Translations under genes and position numbers: made by a program | Notes under the pieces: model-generated | Database searches by the model: none | Told to the model about the DNA's origin: nothing | Seen by the model: the letters and a program-made list of their open reading frames with translations, nothing else | Shown: piece after piece, positions 20,635 to 33,137 of the stretch | Position numbering within the stretch: position 1 is the stretch's first letter | How the letters are laid out: every line of letters begins with the position of its first letter | Assembly (NCBI GenBank): GCA_964023275.1 | Contig: OZ029916.1 | Span: forward strand, 15,605,393 to 15,669,392 | Reading direction: 5' to 3' | Origin: Norana najaformis | Lineage: Eukaryota; Annelida; Clitellata; Crassiclitellata; Hormogastridae | Length of the DNA: 64,000 bases

Positions 20635-21175
20635 GTACGCTGCATAGTTCATCGCTATCATAACATATGCAAACCACGCTACTGTAACCTGCTGTAATTG
20701 TAACAGTAACAGCAACTCCTGGTACAGATAAATGAATGTGTGCGGCAAGGTTGTGGCGGCTTCATTCGTAAGCGAATTGTGTTGTATTGTGCGAATCTGA
20801 CATAAGTGGTAGAAGCGCGTTGGACATACACTCGTCACATGGTTTGAGAAGGCCACACCCAGATCACGCACTGTATGCTATAGCGGAGAAAGAGACATCA
20901 AGGAAGCAATGCTGCAAGAAAGGCAAATCGACTTTAGAAATCTGCCCACGGCTAACAAACCAGATGATTTGAGATTTCCATGGGTTCAACCGGAGGCAGC
21001 TGGACAACATCCAGGAGCGAAGCATCTCCGATGCCTGGTAAAACAACACAACTTTAATTTTAAGTCCTGAAAATGTAGGTCGCAGTTGAGAAGCGCCAGG
21101 CAATTCAAACCATAAACTTTGAACAGCGCGCTCAAAGGCTGGCGACCAAATCAGTATCGTCAGAGTATTATCCAC
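20611..21175 (-). mobile_element. LINE reverse-transcriptase fragment (CR1/L2-like), degenerate
   Basis: Minus-strand pieces are LRSWMLSSCLRLNPWKSQII, then RDLGVAFSNHVTSVCPTRFY, then HLCQIRTIQHNSLTNEAATT. They are the post-YADD segment, the 'RDLGV.FD..LTF..HI' segment and the thumb. They are in different frames with stops between. The 20-60 bp at the low end overlaps the end of the exon candidate at 20300-20634. Confidence 0.7.
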
Positions 21176-21269
21176 GTAAATAGGCCTGCCTTTTTCTCAT
21201 TCACAGTAGACATATACTTTGTGAATGTTAGGCCTAGGCTTATCGTCCGAATATAGGCCTACATTGGAT

Positions 21270-21900
21270 AATGAAGGCGAAGAGAAAATTTGAAGAGAAA
21301 TTGGCAACATAAAATTTGGCTCCAAGTCCTTTAAAGCATACGCGAGGCCCAAGTTGAGAGTAGGGCCACTAAATGAAGTAAACCGTGGAACACGCAGAGA
21401 TGATGACAGCCTGGCTGAAATTTTGAACAAATATTTCATGTCGATTGTTACAGAAGAGAACCAAGACAACTTGCCGAATGTTCAACAAAAATGCTCTGGA
21501 TGAGTGCTGAGGTTGAGCTCCATGATAATTGAGGAAATGGTTATCCAAAAAAAAACTGAAGAATCTTAATCCAAATAAAACTCAGTGGTTGACGTCATTG
21601 GAAGCTAGATGCTAATAGAATTAGCAGATGTTATTGGTGAGACTCTATAGCTGAGTTGTTTGAACAGTCGCTAGCAAAAAGTATACGGAGGATTGGAAAT
21701 CCCGCAAACTGACGACCAGTCAGCTTACCGGTTCAAATTTGAAAGGTAATGAAGTCGTTTCTGAGAGATTAAATGGTACAGCATCTTGTCAGGCATGGCC
21801 TAATAAAAGAACCTCAGCACGGTTTTACTTAAAGCAAGTCGTGTGTGATCAACCTCCTAATTTTTCGTGACGGACGGACGGACGGACGTCATTCGAGAAA
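21270..21900 (+). mobile_element. LINE reverse-transcriptase fragment (jockey-like fingers region)
   Basis: Plus-strand translations include GPLNEVNRGTRRDDDSLAEI and LNKYFMSIVTEENQDNLPNV, then an EEMVIQK block, LADVIGETL, and LVRHGLIKEPQHGFT followed by SKSCVINLLIF. The last corresponds to the 'QHGF..grSC.TNLL.F.D' motif of jockey/CR1-type reverse transcriptases. Stops and frameshifts are frequent. The orientation is opposite to the neighbouring fragment at 20611-21175, so these are two insertions. Confidence 0.75.
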
Positions 21901-22127
21901 AAGTTAACGTGCCTCACGAATTATTGGCCGCTCTTAAAGGTCTCAGTTTAAGTAGGCTCATACATGTAAGCCTAGGCGTTGTCTAACCGCGCCTTACCGC
22001 ATGCCTACTATAAACAATGTATACCCGTTTTTAGAATTCACAAACGAATGTTTGAGAAAATATCGTGACAAGGATGATGAATATGACAGAATTTATTTGT
22101 AAAGGTATAATACTTCTACGAATAGTA

Positions 22128-22385
22128 GATGTAAATGTGCATGTTTTTCTATAGCTACCCTATGGCCTCGACCCTGCTCATTTTTCAATGAATTTATCGG
22201 GTGAGATCCTTCACCACCGCTCTCCATTTGAATGGGTGCCACGTCATTTAAGGCTCCCGGGTACGGACTTGCTAGTCCGAGATTTAAATCTCTGAAATTA
22301 GCCACAATCGGTATGCGAACCGGCATCCTCACGCCCAGAGGCACCTTGCCGTAGGCTTTAACCAATGTAGCTAACCAGACCATAG
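22128..22385 (-). repeat. tRNA-derived SINE, family B, with head
   Basis: On the minus strand the head reads GGTCTGGTTAGCTACATTGG and carries a B-box-like GGTTCGCATACC. The body contains CTCGGACTAGCAAGTCCG, CCTTAAATGACGTGGCACCC and the 3' block shared with 20004-20132. It is the most complete SINE in the window. Two-copy alignment confirms the family. Confidence 0.7.
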
Positions 22386-22389
22386 CCTA

Positions 22390-23075
22390 TAATCTGTTAG
22401 TTTTTTTTCACTCAGCGCGGATTACTGTCTGCAGAACAGCAGGCATAGGTGTTGCGTGTTTGCAGTTGTGTGTGGAATTTCATGACAGTAGGTTCCTTTT
22501 AAACCTGACATTAATTAGATGGCCTCCGCGTAATTGTCTGCATCGACTTTTAATTCCGTCGCCCAGTGATTTTATTGGCGCCTGGTATGTTGGTATGTCG
22601 AAGGTGAAACCTGGATACGAGGAATAATTAGAGTTAGATCACAGACACGAATGAAATGAGATTGATCTGATATTGGCGGTGATTAAAATGCCATCCAGAT
22701 AATGCCAGTGAAGAGATCAGCTGCACCTCGACACAATTTTCCCGATTGCTCGATTAATTAGAACCATACATGCAGCAGAAAAACCTTGTAATCAAACACT
22801 GCGCACCTGTACTTCACATGTTGCATAGGCTCTATGTTGTCAACTGCTGGTTCATAGTTACTAAATAGCTACTTAAGTTACTAAATATCAACCACATATG
22901 TCTTCAGCTGACTAGATTTAACAGATTACAGCAGCTGCCTACCTTCCCCTTCCAACTTTGCAATTTCTTTTAGTCTTTCATCTGGCATCTTTCAGTTCCA
23001 GGCAGAGGCGTTAGCTGCCATACGGTTATACGATGATGATGTTGCTACACACTATCAGGAGCAGCAGACGAATAA
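22390..23075. other. Intergenic, no gene seen
   Basis: No exon, RNA or repeat was recognised in this interval. Confidence 0.5.
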
Positions 23076-23079
23076 AGAA

Positions 23080-23150
23080 CAATTGCTGTCACCCTACCCT
23101 TATTCATGGAGCACATTTGTCATTATGAATAACAAGAAATGGTAGTAAGA
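23080..23150 (-). mobile_element. LINE reverse-transcriptase scrap
   Basis: GCTGTCACCCTACCCTTATT and CATTATGAATAACAAG match 38940-39000, where the minus strand encodes ALLAVHNDILNSVDKGRVTA of a reverse transcriptase. Only about 70 bp are preserved. Confidence 0.5.
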
Positions 23151-23154
23151 TTTC

Positions 23155-24017
23155 CTACCTGGACTCTGTGTTGGCAGTTCTTGACCAACACAGTTAATAA
23201 ATTCTTCTTCGAAAGACACCGGTAAGAGCAGCGCACAGTGTGGCAATCCTTATTCAACCGCCTTTTCTAAGTCTGGATCTTACTGCTCGAACGATGCTCA
23301 TTGTCTTCCGTGCTATCTAATATGTATATAATTGCTATCGTGCGAAAACCCTACGGCCTTTCGCGTGTCTACAGGAAACAGTTAATACAAGCGTCGGGTT
23401 GCTCTAAGAGGCCCTAAACTTAGGCTGTTATTGGCCTAAACGACTGTGGGCGCTGCTTCGATCGAGCGTCGATAATTATTGGACAGCGAGGAAGGGGTGC
23501 TGAGCTGAAACAAGAATTTCATTCGCCGTTCTACGCCTACTAAGAGCAGCGCATAGTTCTAATAGGTATATAATATATAATAAATTGAATTAAAATATAG
23601 ATAGTTAAAATACTAGAAATAAACTAAAGCGAACAGAACAACTTAAATAGCAAACCCTTGTATAATTCTTGCAATACATAGGTAAAATTCATTATTAGTG
23701 GTTAAACCCACATTTATAGTCTTGTGGTCGGTCCGCCACTAGCCTACGAGTCGTTGAACCGATGGACTATAAGCAGATTGTAGCTGCCATCGATTACATT
23801 TGCTTTCACCAGACGGCGACAGAGTATTTGATTTCTGCGCGAGGAGTGTCTGTGTATCTGTTGCTGAGACTAGTCGATAGGTGTTGAATTTATCCACGTG
23901 GTTGTTCATCAGCTGGAAGCTTAATCATCCGTCGTCGTCGTCGTCATTATCATGATCATCATCATCACTACTTTTACTATTACTACCATCACATACTACT
24001 TGTATTATTAAAAACCT
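23155..24017. other. Intergenic, one short repeated palindrome
   Basis: GTGTTGGCAGTTCTTGACCAACAC (23170-23193; a 7-bp inverted repeat with a short spacer) also occurs as a variant at about 16686-16710 inside the first hAT. The neighbouring 40 bp are also similar. The rest holds nothing recognisable except a (CGT)n tract near 23935. Confidence 0.45.
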
Positions 24018-24095
24018 CTTCCCCTCCTCTTCCTGCTCCTCCCCCTCCTCCTCCTCCTCCTCCTCCTCCTCCTCCTCCTCCTCCTCCTCGTCGTC
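24018..24095. repeat. (TCC)n microsatellite
   Basis: About 20 TCC/CTC units; the poly-Arg frame on the minus strand is an artefact. It abuts the left end of a hAT-like element. Confidence 0.95.
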
Positions 24096-24108
24096 TTTGT
24101 CGTTAGCG

Positions 24109-25839
24109 CAGTGGTGTAGTTAGTTATTTTGGCGCCCGGGGTCAGTGATGGCAATAGCCCTCCCCAATAAAAATTTTGAATTCTAGCGTAAAACAGCAAT
24201 TTAGAGAATGTCGTGTGTTGAACATTAATTGATAATATAATATTGTGATACTTAACAAAAGCTCAAAACAAACCGTTTCTAGCTGATAGCTGCAAAGTCT
24301 TTAAGAACTTAACCGAAATTGATGGCAACGGCTGCTTCAGCTTCAACAGGAAGACCAGCAAGGTTTCTTAGTCTTTTTTGTGACACGCTGGCCATGCGTC
24401 TACATCTTGTGAGATCTCCTGATCTATCCTTCCATCACCAACCTGAGCAAGCACTTCACCCTCCTTCTGCGTAGGAGTTAAAGCTGAGCTAACGTCTTGA
24501 CTGGTCCTGTCATAACTTACAGTTGCATTTAAAGGAAATTATGGTACTTCTGGGCTCCCTCAGATCATAGCACTCTTTACCTTAGTCACGAAACTACTGC
24601 GCCACACTGGATTCATTGCCTTGCTTATCCGAAACTGCTTAAGTATTATTGCCTGTCAAAAAAGCTGTCATGAACTCCATGAAACTTACTGCATATGTTG
24701 CTCTTTTCCATCTCAAATTCCTGAACTTATCTCCGCTTAGTTTCAGTCGTTTCAGTTTTGATTAAGGTGAGACACACGCATAAAGCGATGAACAAAAACA
24801 ACTAAAATTGGATTTCACACCTTACAAAATATTCCACGACTTTATGATTTATGACGTCGCCTGGCTGAAATTCAGTCTCTAAGGGCGGCCCTGACCTTAG
24901 GGAAAGGTCAGCTAGGCGACTTTCTAGAGCCTAATGTCGTATTCTAAAATCTGGCGCTTTGGGCCTGAAAACTATAAAGGCGTAAATTTGGCGTTTGAAA
25001 GATAGATTATCTTCTTTATTAATAATCCAGTGAGGGACGAAGGTTTAATCTGACACGCGCAGTAGTTCATCCTGTAAGACGAAAATAGACGGGAAGAGGA
25101 ACGGGAAGAGAGAGGTCGGGTAGAGAGGACAGAGAGGACTACTTTGACGGGGGTGAGCGATAAGCTTAAATATATAATAATGGGTGCGGGATTTTCAGAG
25201 AGAGGGAGGAAGGGAGAGAGACGGAGAGGGAGAGACTGGATCAGTTCAACTCTAAAGTTTAAACTATGATAATCATAATCATAATCCCGAGATTTCTATA
25301 GCGCCCAACGAAAGCCACGTCACGGGGACCAGCTTATTCGCAGGCGCTCAGTCAAGACAAATCGACAGGCACAAGTGTTCGGTTCCAGGTCATGACCTGG
25401 GAGAGTCATGCAGAGACAGCGGGGCTGCTACTGTGGGTGATGTTTGGGATTGGAGCGGAAAGAGGGATAAGGGGAAGAAGGGGAGTCAGGATAGGATCTG
25501 TGAAAGAGGAAAGTTTTGAGTTTTGAGTGAAAGGCCAATGCAGAAATTACCAGCGATGGATCATAGGTGAGTTTGTATGATGGGTCATATAACTGTAGCA
25601 GGCTGACTGATAGGCCTACTGAAGACAATGCGAAGAGTAGGCCAATGGAGTCTGAACATTTTGCACAATATTTGGATTTTTTGGACAAAGACTTTCACCG
25701 TGTTCTATGTGCTCGCTATTTGAATTCGTTGGGTGCAGAAGACAAAAATATTAGTTTAAAATTTCATTTTGCTCCCCACTGCCGTCCCTTGGACAGTGAT
25801 GCTCGGCGCCCCACTCGCCCTTCCTTAGCTATGCCACTG
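24109..25839. mobile_element. Second hAT-like element (degenerate)
   Basis: The left end CAGTGGTGTAGTTAGT and the right end (reverse complement CAGTGGCATAGCTAAG) are terminal inverted repeats. Both are followed by a GGCGCC-containing block, as in many hAT elements. The flanking octamers CGTTAGCG and CATCATCG agree at 5 of 8 positions, a decayed but possible target duplication. The inside includes another hAT-like motif (GGGCGGCCCTG near 24885) and the LINE fragment at 25269-25640. No transposase is recognisable. Confidence 0.5.
25269..25640 (-). mobile_element. LINE family A 3' end, nested in the second hAT
   Basis: On the plus strand the fragment begins AATCATAATCATAATCCCGA and continues GATTTCTATAGCGCCCAACG, CCAGCTTATTCGCAGGCGCT and GGTTCCAGGTCATGACC. 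Read on the minus strand this is the 3' UTR ending in a (TGATTA)n-like tail. Upstream is the C-terminus of the reverse-transcriptase protein, as at 43370-44035. Confidence 0.8.
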
Positions 25840-25847
25840 CATCATCG

Positions 25848-26095
25848 TCAACATCATCATCACTACTACTATTACCATCACTTACAACGCTACAATTATT
25901 ACCACCTAATTATCATCAGCATCATCATCATTACCATCATCTAACTACTACTACCATTCATTCATATCACCACCAATATCATCACCTAGTCATCCCCACC
26001 ACCATCACCACCACCACCGGTGTCCACCACCACCGGTGTCCACCACCACCACCTAGTCGTCATCATCATCATCATCAGCAGCAGCAGCAAAGACA
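25848..26095. repeat. CAT/CAC-rich microsatellite region
   Basis: An imperfect mixture of CAT, CAC and TAC triplets. A 30-bp block, CCACCACCACCGGTGTCCAC, is tandemly doubled near 26005-26045. Confidence 0.85.
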
Positions 26096-27170
26096 TTGAT
26101 CGTAGATGTTGCTGTAGTCGTAATAGGCCCAATCATTAATATCGTCAATGATTCTGATGTAATCATTACAGAAATATCGTCATCAATCGTGTAGTCTCGT
26201 CGTCAGTTTTCGACGTTGCTTCGGTTGACTGCACTTGACCTGGGCCGCAATACACCTAACGTGTTTGCGAGTAATTTGAATGTGATTGCGTAATCTTCAG
26301 TCTGATAAATGCAAAACCGATAGCAGTTTGATTGATTCGCAGACGTTCGGCCTTCTGTCTGTCGGTTTTGTTGTTTACAATCTGGAAATCGCCTGCTGGG
26401 ATTGATGAGAAGCGTTTCGGACAGGTTTGGTGAGGCGTGTAGGTTCAGAATAAATTCGTCCCGTCTGCAATCCATTCTTCGGTCCATCTGCAGCCACGCG
26501 TGATAGTTTCTGAAGAGGAGAAAAGCGCGCCCAGGTGTGACGTTCTTTGTTCGTCATCGATAGGGAAGAGAGCGAGCGTGCCGCTGGAAGGAGGCAGCGC
26601 AACCGTCGTGTTCCTCTGCTGTGTCATTCCGCATCAGTTTTCTCAGTTCTGTTTTGGTTTCGGTGGCAGTCGACTCATTCGCGTCACATATGCTTTGGTG
26701 GCTGCAGTGTGTAGGCCCCTACACGTGCTTTTGTGTGCGTAAGACCTATGTCATTTCAGCCGCAGCCTAAGACTTGCCTTTTCCCGACTGCCGTTATTGG
26801 CTGAAGTTCGGCTCTTTCAATAACTGCGATATATACACAGGTCTACTCGTCTTACTACGGATCGGTCTGTATCGTTGTTGACTGTTACAGTCGTAGGCTT
26901 AGGGGATCATTGCTGGACAGAGCCTGATGATATCGCCCTCCGTTCGTAATCCATCGACCTAACAACTGTGTCGACGGCTCCGGCCATGCAGCCTTCGCAC
27001 ACGGCCGACGATTTGCGTTGTACGTTTCTGTTTCACGGGCCAAACCCGGGTGTGTAGAGATTCTTGAGTCAGACTTTGAGGCCTTCAATTCAAATACAGA
27101 AGCCCGTGGACAAAACATTGGCTGACGATAAAATTTTACGAGTAGTTCAGTTGGATCGCAGTGGCTGGTG
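26096..27170 (+). other. GC-richer region, possible promoter and 5' exon
   Basis: A TATA-like GATATATACAC lies at about 26828 in a locally GC-rich stretch. A donor-like GTTG/GTGAGTG occurs at about 27173. Together they could delimit a non-coding first exon (about 26860-27172). The only ATG in good position (26983) gives a short open frame (MQPSHTADDLRC...). There is no protein-level support. Confidence 0.2.
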
Positions 27171-27741
27171 TTGGTGAGTGTTGTGTGTGGGACAGCTAGG
27201 TATCTTGCTTCTCGATAGGTGAAACTTTTCCCGGTTAAAGATTAAGAAAGCACAATGGAAGCCGAAGTTGGGACAGTTGCAGAACTACGGGCTCATCGTA
27301 TTGGAAGGCGACACACCTTGGCAATGGTTCGGTGAGCAACGTTTTATCATTGCTGATAAATCACAAAACTGCATTGGTCCAGAATTCCTTGGCCAGAGCC
27401 ATAAAAAAGACCAATATAACAACATGCCACACCTGCACTGCATTCACTATACTGGCTGCCTATGGGACAGGAATTCAGTTTGAAATCGGTCTAACAGTCT
27501 ACACTTTACAGGGTATTAATTTAAATCAGTCAGACTATCTCTGCTCATGCTCATCTCTCATAACCAAATGCTCTGCACTCAGTCAGTGGATTGTTTGATT
27601 CTAACACTAAAATAGACTTGCATCTCGGTGGGTAACCAAAACTTTGGAATTAACTGCTTAGTTACCTGTGTTCTGTCTGCTCTATATATTGGTGGTAATT
27701 TCTGTTTAACCATGCTGTGTCATTAGGAAGATGATTAGCAT

Positions 27742-27900
27742 GCCCCTCCTTCTTTATCCAGGCTTGGAACTGGCACCATCAGAGGAAGGCAGTCCCAGAG
27801 TTAGTTCTTTAATGTCATTCACATGCAAACTAAAGACTCGTCTGTTCAACTTGCTTACACTCCACTGTATAACTTGGTTATCCTGACCTGCTGAATTTTG
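27742..27900 (+). mobile_element. LINE C-terminal fragment
   Basis: FIQAWNWHHQ... and SFTCKLKTRLFNLLT correspond to the end of CR1/L2-type reverse-transcriptase proteins ('WN.LP...FK..LKT.LF'). It shares its first 80 bp with 60-140. Confidence 0.55.
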
Positions 27901-28369
27901 ACTGGGCTTTTCCAAGAGATTACGTTTTTTTCACTACATTTCACTTGAAGCAATAACTTGTGCACTGTGATAATGGGACCACAGAAGTCGTTAGGTTGGC
28001 TTAAATTACCACCAATAAATTTTGTTGGGTCTTGAAGTTGATGATGACAGATTCAGTTTTTATGGGTAGGCCTCAAGGGGGGTAGCTTTGGTGGTGTGAC
28101 TGTGTATAGCCAACTTATGACTGATTGGAATATACCTTAAAAATTAGAAGTTCATTAGACCTTATTGCTAATTAATATAAAGAGGGAGCAGTTATGCATA
28201 TAAATTAAGATAGTAATGGCAAAGTAGATAAATTATTTTATATTATGCCTATCTGACCTAGCGTAGTTTGATTATGGCACTGCAGCAAGCTGTGCCTAAG
28301 AACATTTTGAACAATTTCTGACCTTGGTTTTGGCAATCTGTTATTAATAAATTAATTTGATGTGGTATT

Positions 28370-28470
28370 GTTACTACTACTACCGCTGCTGCTGCTACTA
28401 CTACCACTACTACTTGGAGAGGCGCTATATAAATGTGCACTTTCAAATTACATTACTACTACTACTATTA
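28370..28470 (+). mobile_element. LINE 3' tail with TAC microsatellite
   Basis: GAGAGGCGCTATATAAATGT followed by a TTACATTACTACTACTACT tail is the typical '..GGCGCTATATAAAT..' end of CR1/L2-like elements. Confidence 0.55.
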
Positions 28471-30409
28471 TTTCTGCATTTATTAAGCATTTATTATTCT
28501 TGAATGGAGAGTTATGAATCATATGTAAACTTGCCTATCTTCCAACCCACTAATGTCTCCATTTCAATCTGCAATTTGCAAGTTTCATTCTACAGAATCT
28601 GCACTTCTTGTTGTTCATAATGATATCATGCACTCATGGAAAATTTAGCATTATTATTATTATTATTATGAATCCGTTATCAGGTCCGGTTAATGCAGTA
28701 TGACTGTCGCTCAGTCTGAGGTTCAGTTCTATTATGTGGATTTATTTATTTATTATTATTTTTATTATTATTATTATTATTACCCTATATAGAAATGCAT
28801 GTTATCTAAGACTGCGTACTGGGGTTAATTAGGTTGGAATAAAGTAGGCCAATATTAATCTCTGAACTAAAACAATGATTGTTTAAACTCTTCTTTGTAG
28901 CTGAGTTTGAATGGAAAGCCCTTTTGCAAATGCTTAGATAGAAAGGTTTCTTGTAAATAACAGACAGTTCCAGAGCGGTTTGTTTATGCTGGTCATGAAG
29001 GGAATCATTAGATTTGTAGATTTTTGGTTGTTGGCTGCACAGCAGTGCCTACATTCGTAGTTTCTTGCACCTACTTAGCTGGCGTCATAGCATGCTTAGC
29101 GTTTGGATACTTGGATAGCATTCGAAACCGTAGCTGTGTGGTCTAACATCATTCACAGTCTGCTTTCCAGACACCTTTACCCTTTGTTATCATTAGACCA
29201 GAACCTAAAAATTCAGTTCATGCAGAGTGATATATATCAGCAGATCAGCCAGTATTTTCTAAGGTCTTCTTTATTTCAAAACAGATGCAGAGAATAAAAG
29301 GAAGGGATGGGTAGTTGAGCTAATTGGTCTCTAATTGATTAAAGGAAGAATTATGAAGAATTGGCTGTTCCACTTCTTCTGACCTATTGTTTTTGTTTGT
29401 ATACAGCTTAGATATTTAAGAATAAAACTATACAACTATATAAATTTGAAAACTTAAAATAGTTGTCAGCAAGATCTCATTAGATCTTATAAATGAATTT
29501 CCGTGGAGACACAAACATAAATGACATTTAATAGAACTGAGAGGAAAGCAAACTATTTGGACATTTTATGAAAACTATGAAACCTTAAAATATTAATTTT
29601 TGTGTCATAACGTGATGACTGCCCATTTGCTGACAAATCATACCTTTCTGAAATCGACTTACCTGACCTCTTCTCAAATGGTAACCTCATCATTATCCTT
29701 GACAAAAACTTTGTCTTTGCTTTACACAGCATCCAGCCAGTTGTTTCGAATGCTCTTTTGTGACCTCTGCCAAATGCAATTCATGCTTGATTAAATTGCT
29801 ACATGCACAATAACCACTCAATTGTTCATTCCAAACTCTACTACCATAGCTTCCTTTTCCGTGGTATTGATTGAAATCGCATGAAGTGTTTTCTAACAGT
29901 CAAGAATGCTAACGCAAACCCCACAAACTATATCACCTTATGCCAATGCTTAAATCCTGTCACTGGCTCAAGGTTCCTCCACGAATTCAATGTAAGATTT
30001 AAACTGAACTTCTATGGTCTTCAAGCTTCTCAGTCTTGGCCACTTACTCACCATCCAGCCACCCAGATCTACTCATTTTACCTCATGGACCTACCTTTCT
30101 ATGATTTGGCATCCAGTCTCTTTCATTTTTAAGTTTTGCAACCGCTGTTTAAGGGGCATTTTTGTGGGGTACTTTAACAAACTAAATAAATAACTAAATA
30201 ATTAACTAACTGCTGCACTAAATCCTTGGAATGAACTTCCAAAAGACCTCTGTCAGTCTAGTCATACTTCTTGTTCTATGAATGTTCTCTTCTCCTTTAC
30301 TTCAGACTCAAAAAACAATAAATAAAGAAGAAAACTGATCCAGACTGCCAAAAGTCTGTGTTTTTGCTCCTAGCATAATTTTTCATTTTTGAGGGATCAT
30401 TCCAATAGT

Positions 30410-30461
<52 letters not shown>

Positions 30462-30535
30462 TTTACTAGCTTCATGTTTACCATAGATTTAAGATGTGAG
30501 AGGTGCTAACCATCTGTTTATCCTCTTATCTATAT
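28471..30535. other. Intergenic with microsatellites
   Basis: (ATT)n tracts occur at 28648-28670 and 28740-28785, and (AAT)n at 30411-30461. A weak LINE-like tail (ALNPWNELPKDLCQ) is translated near 30210-30260. Open frames at 29103-30132 show no family signature. Confidence 0.45.
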
Positions 30536-30539
30536 ACCT

Positions 30540-30930
30540 CACTGTACCTTGACTCTGGAATGATCTCCCTTCTGAATTTTGCAAATTCTTCATTCCTCTA
30601 CCTCTCCCATCGTTCATTCACTATCGTCTGTCTCAAGCTCCTCTATCTATTACTCCTCAGGCTTTCCATTCGAAACTAAAGTCCCATCTTTTCAAAAAAT
30701 CTTACCCTAATCTAACCAATCCGCCATCTTCCTATCTCTCTCAACCTAAACACAACCCAGCGTAACAGCTCCTCTATCCTCCTCTCTCTCTGGTCTTCTG
30801 GCAATGAGACGTTATTCTTCGCATGGTGTCTTAGAACAACCCCACTGACTTGACACAGCACTTGTGAATAAGCTGATGTCCTGCACTTAACGTTTAAGTC
30901 GCACTTCAGAAATTCTTGAGATTGCGACTA
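30540..30930 (+). mobile_element. LINE family B 3' end, plus strand
   Basis: Translating in shifting frames gives LWNDLPSEFCKF, HYRLSQAPLS and AFHSKLKSHLFKKSYP. A UTR follows with CTGGTCTTCTGGCAA, GTGAATAAGCTGATGTCCTG and CTTGAGATTGCGACTACAG. It matches 4058-4450 and 49690-49890 in reverse orientation. Confidence 0.65.
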
Positions 30931-31096
30931 CAGTCTGCTTCAATGCCTCAGACTAACAATTCAGCATTTCAAAGCTGTTTTTTGCCTCAGTGCCTTCTTT
31001 GTGGTGGCACTGGATGAGACGTAGCTGTTCCAGATATCATTAACAGTCCCTGGACAATTTTTCTCTTCTGATTTATTAGTCTTACCTCATGTAGAA

Positions 31097-31335
31097 ATAC
31101 AATAATAATGATGATGATGATGATGATGATAATGATAATGATGATAATGATGAAGATAATAGTATATAGTAATAGTAATAATAATAATAATAATAGTAGT
31201 AGTAATAATAATAATAATAGGAATAGTAGTAGTAATAATAATAATAATAGTAGTAGTAGTAATAATAATAGTAGTAGTAGTAATAATAATACTAATAATG
31301 ATAACAATAATAATAATACTATTAATAATAATATG
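31097..31335. repeat. Compound (GAT)n/(AAT)n/(AGT)n microsatellite
   Basis: Nearly 240 bp of trinucleotide units. The poly-Asn/Ser (plus) and poly-Leu/Ile (minus) frames here are artefacts. Confidence 0.95.
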
Positions 31336-31399
31336 GCCATCCAGCGTTTCAATGCAATTACTTTTCACAGCACTTTTGACCCTGAGCACGATATCACCC

Positions 31400-32580
31400 A
31401 AGACTAGCCATCCCAGAAAAATGTAATCCCTAATTTACGAAATTCTGAGGGATAATAAGTACCTCGGGTAAAAAAAATAATAACTATCTCTAACAATTGT
31501 TTTATCTTAATCTGAGACATACTCGTTTAGGCTTTAAAATAATAGTTTTAATACATCATAAGAGGAGGAATAAAATCTCACCTTTATAATATTATTGCTT
31601 GTTGTTGAATGTCTTTGATGCATTTTATGGCAGTTTATTGATTTTCTTGTAATTTACGACAATTTAATGGTATGTTTTTTGATTAACTTTATTTGTGATG
31701 TGTAGGTGTTTTCAGACTGATAGCGGTTGATTCCTTATTTCTTGCCTTTTCATTGCCTGAATTGGGCATTTTTCAGAGGTTAGCCAATGTTAATGTGCAC
31801 AGCAATCTGTTTCAACGTGACATTGCTCTACTTTTTCAGGGTTAGTCCATAGTTACTTTGATACTTGTTGCCTTTTAATGGATATATATAGATATATATT
31901 ATATATATATGTATATATATATACATATATTGAAAGATATTGATTAACAGAAGCAGGGAGGCAGGTAAAACTGTTTACTCAGGCTGTGTCAGCTTGTTTG
32001 CCGGGTATGGGTGTCTTACCAAGTAGGTACAGCTGGATATGCAGACTTCTGCCGGGTACCGGCTATATGGGTGTATGGGCTATGAGCTAGCAGAGAAAGG
32101 GAAGAAGGGGAGGTGGCTGTTTGAAGCTATTGGATACTGTCTTCTGTTTGTATGAAGTCCTGTCAATATTATAGACACTGGATAAGTTTACATTTTATTG
32201 TGGTCTGGAGAGGGTTTTCTATGGAGAGGAGAAGGAGTTAGCCATTAATAATGGCTAACTTCTATTTCTCAAATAAGACTATGCAATAAGTTATGAAGTG
32301 CAGGATATTATTTGGTAGTAGTACCTGCATTAGCCTATTCAGAGTTTTGAAAATAATAGCATTTTTAAATTTTCCAATCAAATAAAATGTATCATATTTA
32401 AGTGAAAATCTATCAGTCCGTTTCTGTTAGATTCAACTGCTTCCCTTCAGTTTGGTCCTATGCTGATCTTTCTATTCTAATTCAGCATAGTGAATTAGGA
32501 GCAAAATAGAAAAAAGGTTTGTCTGTAGAACCATGGACCTAGTTGATAAGCACTCACTGGCAGTATCAAGACACTGAGTA
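31400..32580. other. Intergenic, no gene seen
   Basis: An (AT)n-rich tract at 31877-31930 is the only repeat noted. Confidence 0.5.
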
Positions 32581-32593
32581 TAGGCCTTACTGT

Positions 32594-32655
32594 TGTTCTT
32601 GTTGATGATATTATTGTTGTTATTGTTATTGTTGTTGTTGTTATTATTGTTATTA

Positions 32656-32701
<46 letters not shown>
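32594..32701. repeat. (GTT)n-(ATT)n microsatellite
   Basis: A compound trinucleotide run resembling the one at 3302-3444. Confidence 0.95.
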
Positions 32702-32702
<1 letters not shown>

Positions 32703-33137
32703 ACTGATCTGAAGAGAGAACTAAATAAATGTTGGCCTAAGACTTTGCAATCTCTCAGATAAAATAGAAGTGCAGATGAATAATTAGTAATTGTTAGTTT
32801 AGGGAGAGAGTGGCTTTGAAAGCACTGGCTTTACATTGCTGCATTTTGAGTGCATCACATGAAATTCACACTTTTTTCTTAAGTTAAACAGACTGTAGGG
32901 AAAGGTTCATCATATCCAGGTTTGCATGGTCCTATTTGCTCTGCTGTGAACAGGTCCCTTAGTGCCCTTGCACAAATAATTCCTCCAAGTACAGTGGAGG
33001 AAGACCCACACTGTCGACATACACAACCGATTTTGAGTTAACAACGTGTTTCTCATTATATGGATTTGTTGATTTGTTCTAATGTATCTCATGAACCTGT
33101 ACCAAGCAACTGGAATAGCATTTGGCTAAGCTGACCA

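Noticed and set aside
26828-27173. A TATA-driven gene start
   Set aside because: The TATA-like motif and donor are isolated; there is no coding frame, so it is kept only as a low-confidence note.
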